Positions 21,796 through 22,878 of a DNA stretch of 22,878 nucleotides are shown here, in pieces. Each line of letters begins with the position of its first letter. Within the stretch, counting starts at the first letter, position 1. The stretch comes from JAAYDF01 sp964511155 (lineage in GTDB: Bacteria > Planctomycetota > Phycisphaerae > UBA1845 > PWPN01): positions 1 to 22,878 of the forward strand of contig CAZEEJ010000082.1 in assembly GCA_964511155.1 (NCBI GenBank). The letters are read 5' to 3'. Position numbers and translations under genes: made by a program. The notes below the pieces were generated by a model. The model made no database searches, was not told the DNA's origin, and saw only the letters and a list, made by a program, of their open reading frames with translations.

Positions 21796-22408
21796 GGGAG
21801 TCTCCTTCCAGTGAAGTGTCACGCCAATCGGTGAAATTCAAGCGGCCATCGCGTGGATCCGTCAGCCGTTGCCCCCTCCCTGACCGCTCCGTCCGGGGAC
21901 AGCAGCGAGCCTCGCCCGGCTCTGAGTATACTCTACTCATCGGCTAAGTGTCGCGTCCATGCGCCTCCGGCCGTGGCGAATGAGGCACAGAGGCACACAG
22001 GCACAAGGGCACGCCGTTTCCATGCGCCTCTGGCCAACGGCGGAATACGCCGGTCGCCGCGGCTCGGCTGAGCTCGCCGAAGTCGGGGGCGACCGCTACG
22101 TCGCGTCCATGCGCCCCCGCCGCGTCCATGCGCCCCCGCCGCGCCGCCTTTCCGCCTTTCTGCCCCCTGTGCCTTTGTGCCTCCGCACCTCCCCGGCCGC
22201 CACGGGGGGCAGCCGCTACGAGGAGCCGTGCCCTTGTGCCTCTGTTCCTTCCGTCCAAGGCGGAATTCATGCGCTGATGCCTTATCCTGCGACGCCTGGT
22301 TTTTGCTCCTAGGCTCTGTAAAGACCGAAGACTTTGAAACTTTCGAGGCCCGCAGGCGTATACGATGGGTAGTAATGCCCAACGGGCCAGAATTTGGGAA
22401 TTTTTTCG
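21796..22408. other. Repeat-laden spacer without supported genes
   Basis: Apart from the beta-propeller promoter there is no credible gene. A GAGGCACAGAGGCACACAGG-type tract (21979-22010) is opposed by inverted tracts CCTGTGCCTTTGTGCCTCC (near 22168) and CGTGCCCTTGTGCCTC (near 22228). GCGTCCATGCGCC-type direct repeats occur at about 21953, 22103 and 22121, with a related CCATGCGCC near 22020. Confidence 0.6.
21925..21954 (-). promoter_or_regulatory. Candidate promoter for the beta-propeller gene
   Basis: On the minus strand, GCGACA (21954-21949) and TATACT (21930-21925) are spaced 18 bp apart. The predicted start near 21918 leaves a leader of about 120 nt. TATACT also sits within the palindrome GAGTATACTC. 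Confidence 0.5.
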
Positions 22409-22437
22409 TTGGTTTTTGGGCCGGGATGCGTTAGAAT
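22409..22437 (+). promoter_or_regulatory. Strong promoter upstream of the DUF2617-like gene
   Basis: TTGGTT (22409-22414) and TAGAAT (22432-22437) are spaced exactly 17 bp apart, preceded by an A/T-rich UP-like stretch (22390-22407). Transcription should start near 22444. Confidence 0.6.
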
Positions 22438-22443
22438 CGAACG

Positions 22444-22620
22444 CGGTGACCTCCACCATCGGCCTACCTGATAAGGAGTAGCTGCCGTGGCGGGTTAGCA
22501 CCTGGTAGCGGGTGTGCACCTGAGGACGGGAAGGCGGCACTCACAGCACCCAGCCATAGCGCAAGGCTATTGTAAGGCCTTGGTTAGGGTTGATTCCCAG
22601 CGTGTGAGATCGTGTATAGG
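22444..22620 (+). ncRNA. Candidate structured leader or small RNA (unidentified)
   Basis: About 177 transcribed bases precede the ATG at 22621. Possible stems include GCACC/GGTGTGC near 22497-22515, GTGC/GCAC enclosing a GGGAAGG loop near 22513-22540, and ATAGC-GCAAG-GCTAT near 22556-22570. The GGGAAGG loop recalls signal-recognition-particle RNA, but the flanking consensus is absent. No riboswitch family was matched. It could be an ordinary 5' leader. Confidence 0.3.
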
Positions 22621-22878
22621 ATGACGGATTCCAAGAGGCGCCCGGGTGGCGTCGAGGGGCTGACCGTGGAACTCGGCCAGACATTGCAGCGGGTCGCGGA
22701 CCTTAAGTTCGTGCTTTACCGGAGGCCATTGCATCCGGAGTTGTTCTGCATTCACGAGAGCCGCCACCTGGAGCGTGGGGGCTACCAGGCGGACATTTGG
22801 GTGATGGGCCTGTCGCATGTGGTCACGGTGCAATCCGCCGGCCGGTGCGTCACGGAAGTCACGACCGAGGACATCGAG
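22621..22878 (+). CDS. DUF2617-like protein, N-terminal part (runs off the window)
   Basis: The first 86 residues are visible and the frame is open at the window edge. The segment LKFVLYRRPLHPELFCIHES followed by GGYQADIWVMGLSHVVTVQS and CVTEV matches the pattern I associate with DUF2617 proteins (a RPLHPELF block, then a GHVV-like strand and a TEV segment). The role of that family is not established. ATG 22621 is the best start after the in-frame stop at 22591, though its ribosome-binding signal is poor and GTG 22612 is possible. The strong promoter at 22409-22437 and the roughly 177-nt leader precede it, suggesting regulated translation. Confidence 0.65.
   Translation, partial: MTDSKRRPGGVEGLTVELGQTLQRVADLKFVLYRRPLHPELFCIHESRHLERGGYQADIWVMGLSHVVTVQSAGRCVTEVTTEDIE

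Noticed and set aside
20650..21834. 394-residue plus-strand reading frame
   Set aside because: It is antisense to the beta-propeller gene, which has well-conserved family motifs; this frame has none.
22497..22600. Possible SRP RNA, tRNA or known riboswitch
   Set aside because: The GGGAAGG loop and a GGTTGATTCC stretch are suggestive, but the SRP consensus loop, a tRNA cloverleaf and all riboswitch cores I know are absent.

Overview
The window is GC-rich and reads like a chromosomal segment of a Planctomycetota bacterium, probably a Phycisphaerae-like or related lineage. This inference rests on a large repetitive PEP-CTERM protein, a DUF2961/GH172 protein, a Tat-exported sugar-isomerase-like protein, a secreted COG4880-type beta-propeller, tiny exported proteins ending near Cys residues, and long repeat-filled intergenic regions. 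No rRNA, tRNA, phage gene, transposase or CRISPR array was found.

Layout. 74-1513: exported FucI-like sugar isomerase homologue (+). 1514-1937: hairpin-rich spacer. 1938-2632: two small unknown genes (-) behind a near-consensus promoter. 2703-2794: divergent promoter pair. 2969-3359: two small genes converging with antisense-overlapping 3' ends. 3360-4175: sparse region with two AT-rich palindromic motifs. 4176-5723: DUF2961/GH172 protein (+). 5991-7789: exported ASH-domain protein followed by a GAF-SpoIIE phosphatase (-). 7940-9849: panB followed by a polyisoprenyl-phosphate-type glycosyltransferase, overlapping by 4 bp (-). 10047-10790: coiled-coil zinc-ribbon protein (+). 10798-11064: FlgM-like protein (-). 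11542-12316: two small exported proteins (+). 12432-13466: exported alpha/beta hydrolase (+). 13663-14418: PIG-L/LmbE deacetylase (-). 14683-15474: SAM hydrolase, DUF62 family (-). 15620-18997: PEP-CTERM protein with five repeat units (-). 19780-21795: beta-propeller protein (-). 22621-end: start of a DUF2617-like gene (+) behind a strong promoter and a roughly 180-nt leader.

The genes do not form one pathway. The recognisable themes are carbohydrate handling at the cell surface (isomerase-like protein, GH172, LmbE, glycosyltransferase), exported structural proteins (PEP-CTERM, beta-propeller, ASH), CoA biosynthesis (panB) and signalling (GAF-SpoIIE, FlgM-like).

The most unusual signal is in the gene ends. 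Four genes have their stop codon inside a short repeat: TAG in GCAGTAG units after the DUF2961 gene, and TGA in AAGTGAG-type sequence after the phosphatase, hydrolase and LmbE genes. Two more proteins (glycosyltransferase, beta-propeller) carry C-terminal tails made of repeat DNA. The convergent hydrolase and LmbE genes each run into a copy of the same compound cassette, giving an imperfect inverted repeat of about 210 bp. Other hairpin elements are dispersed downstream of genes, and one pair differs by a compensatory base-pair change. Together they suggest a repeat population that targets, or is tolerated at, gene 3' ends. Gene starts were chosen from Shine-Dalgarno-like sequences and signal peptides.
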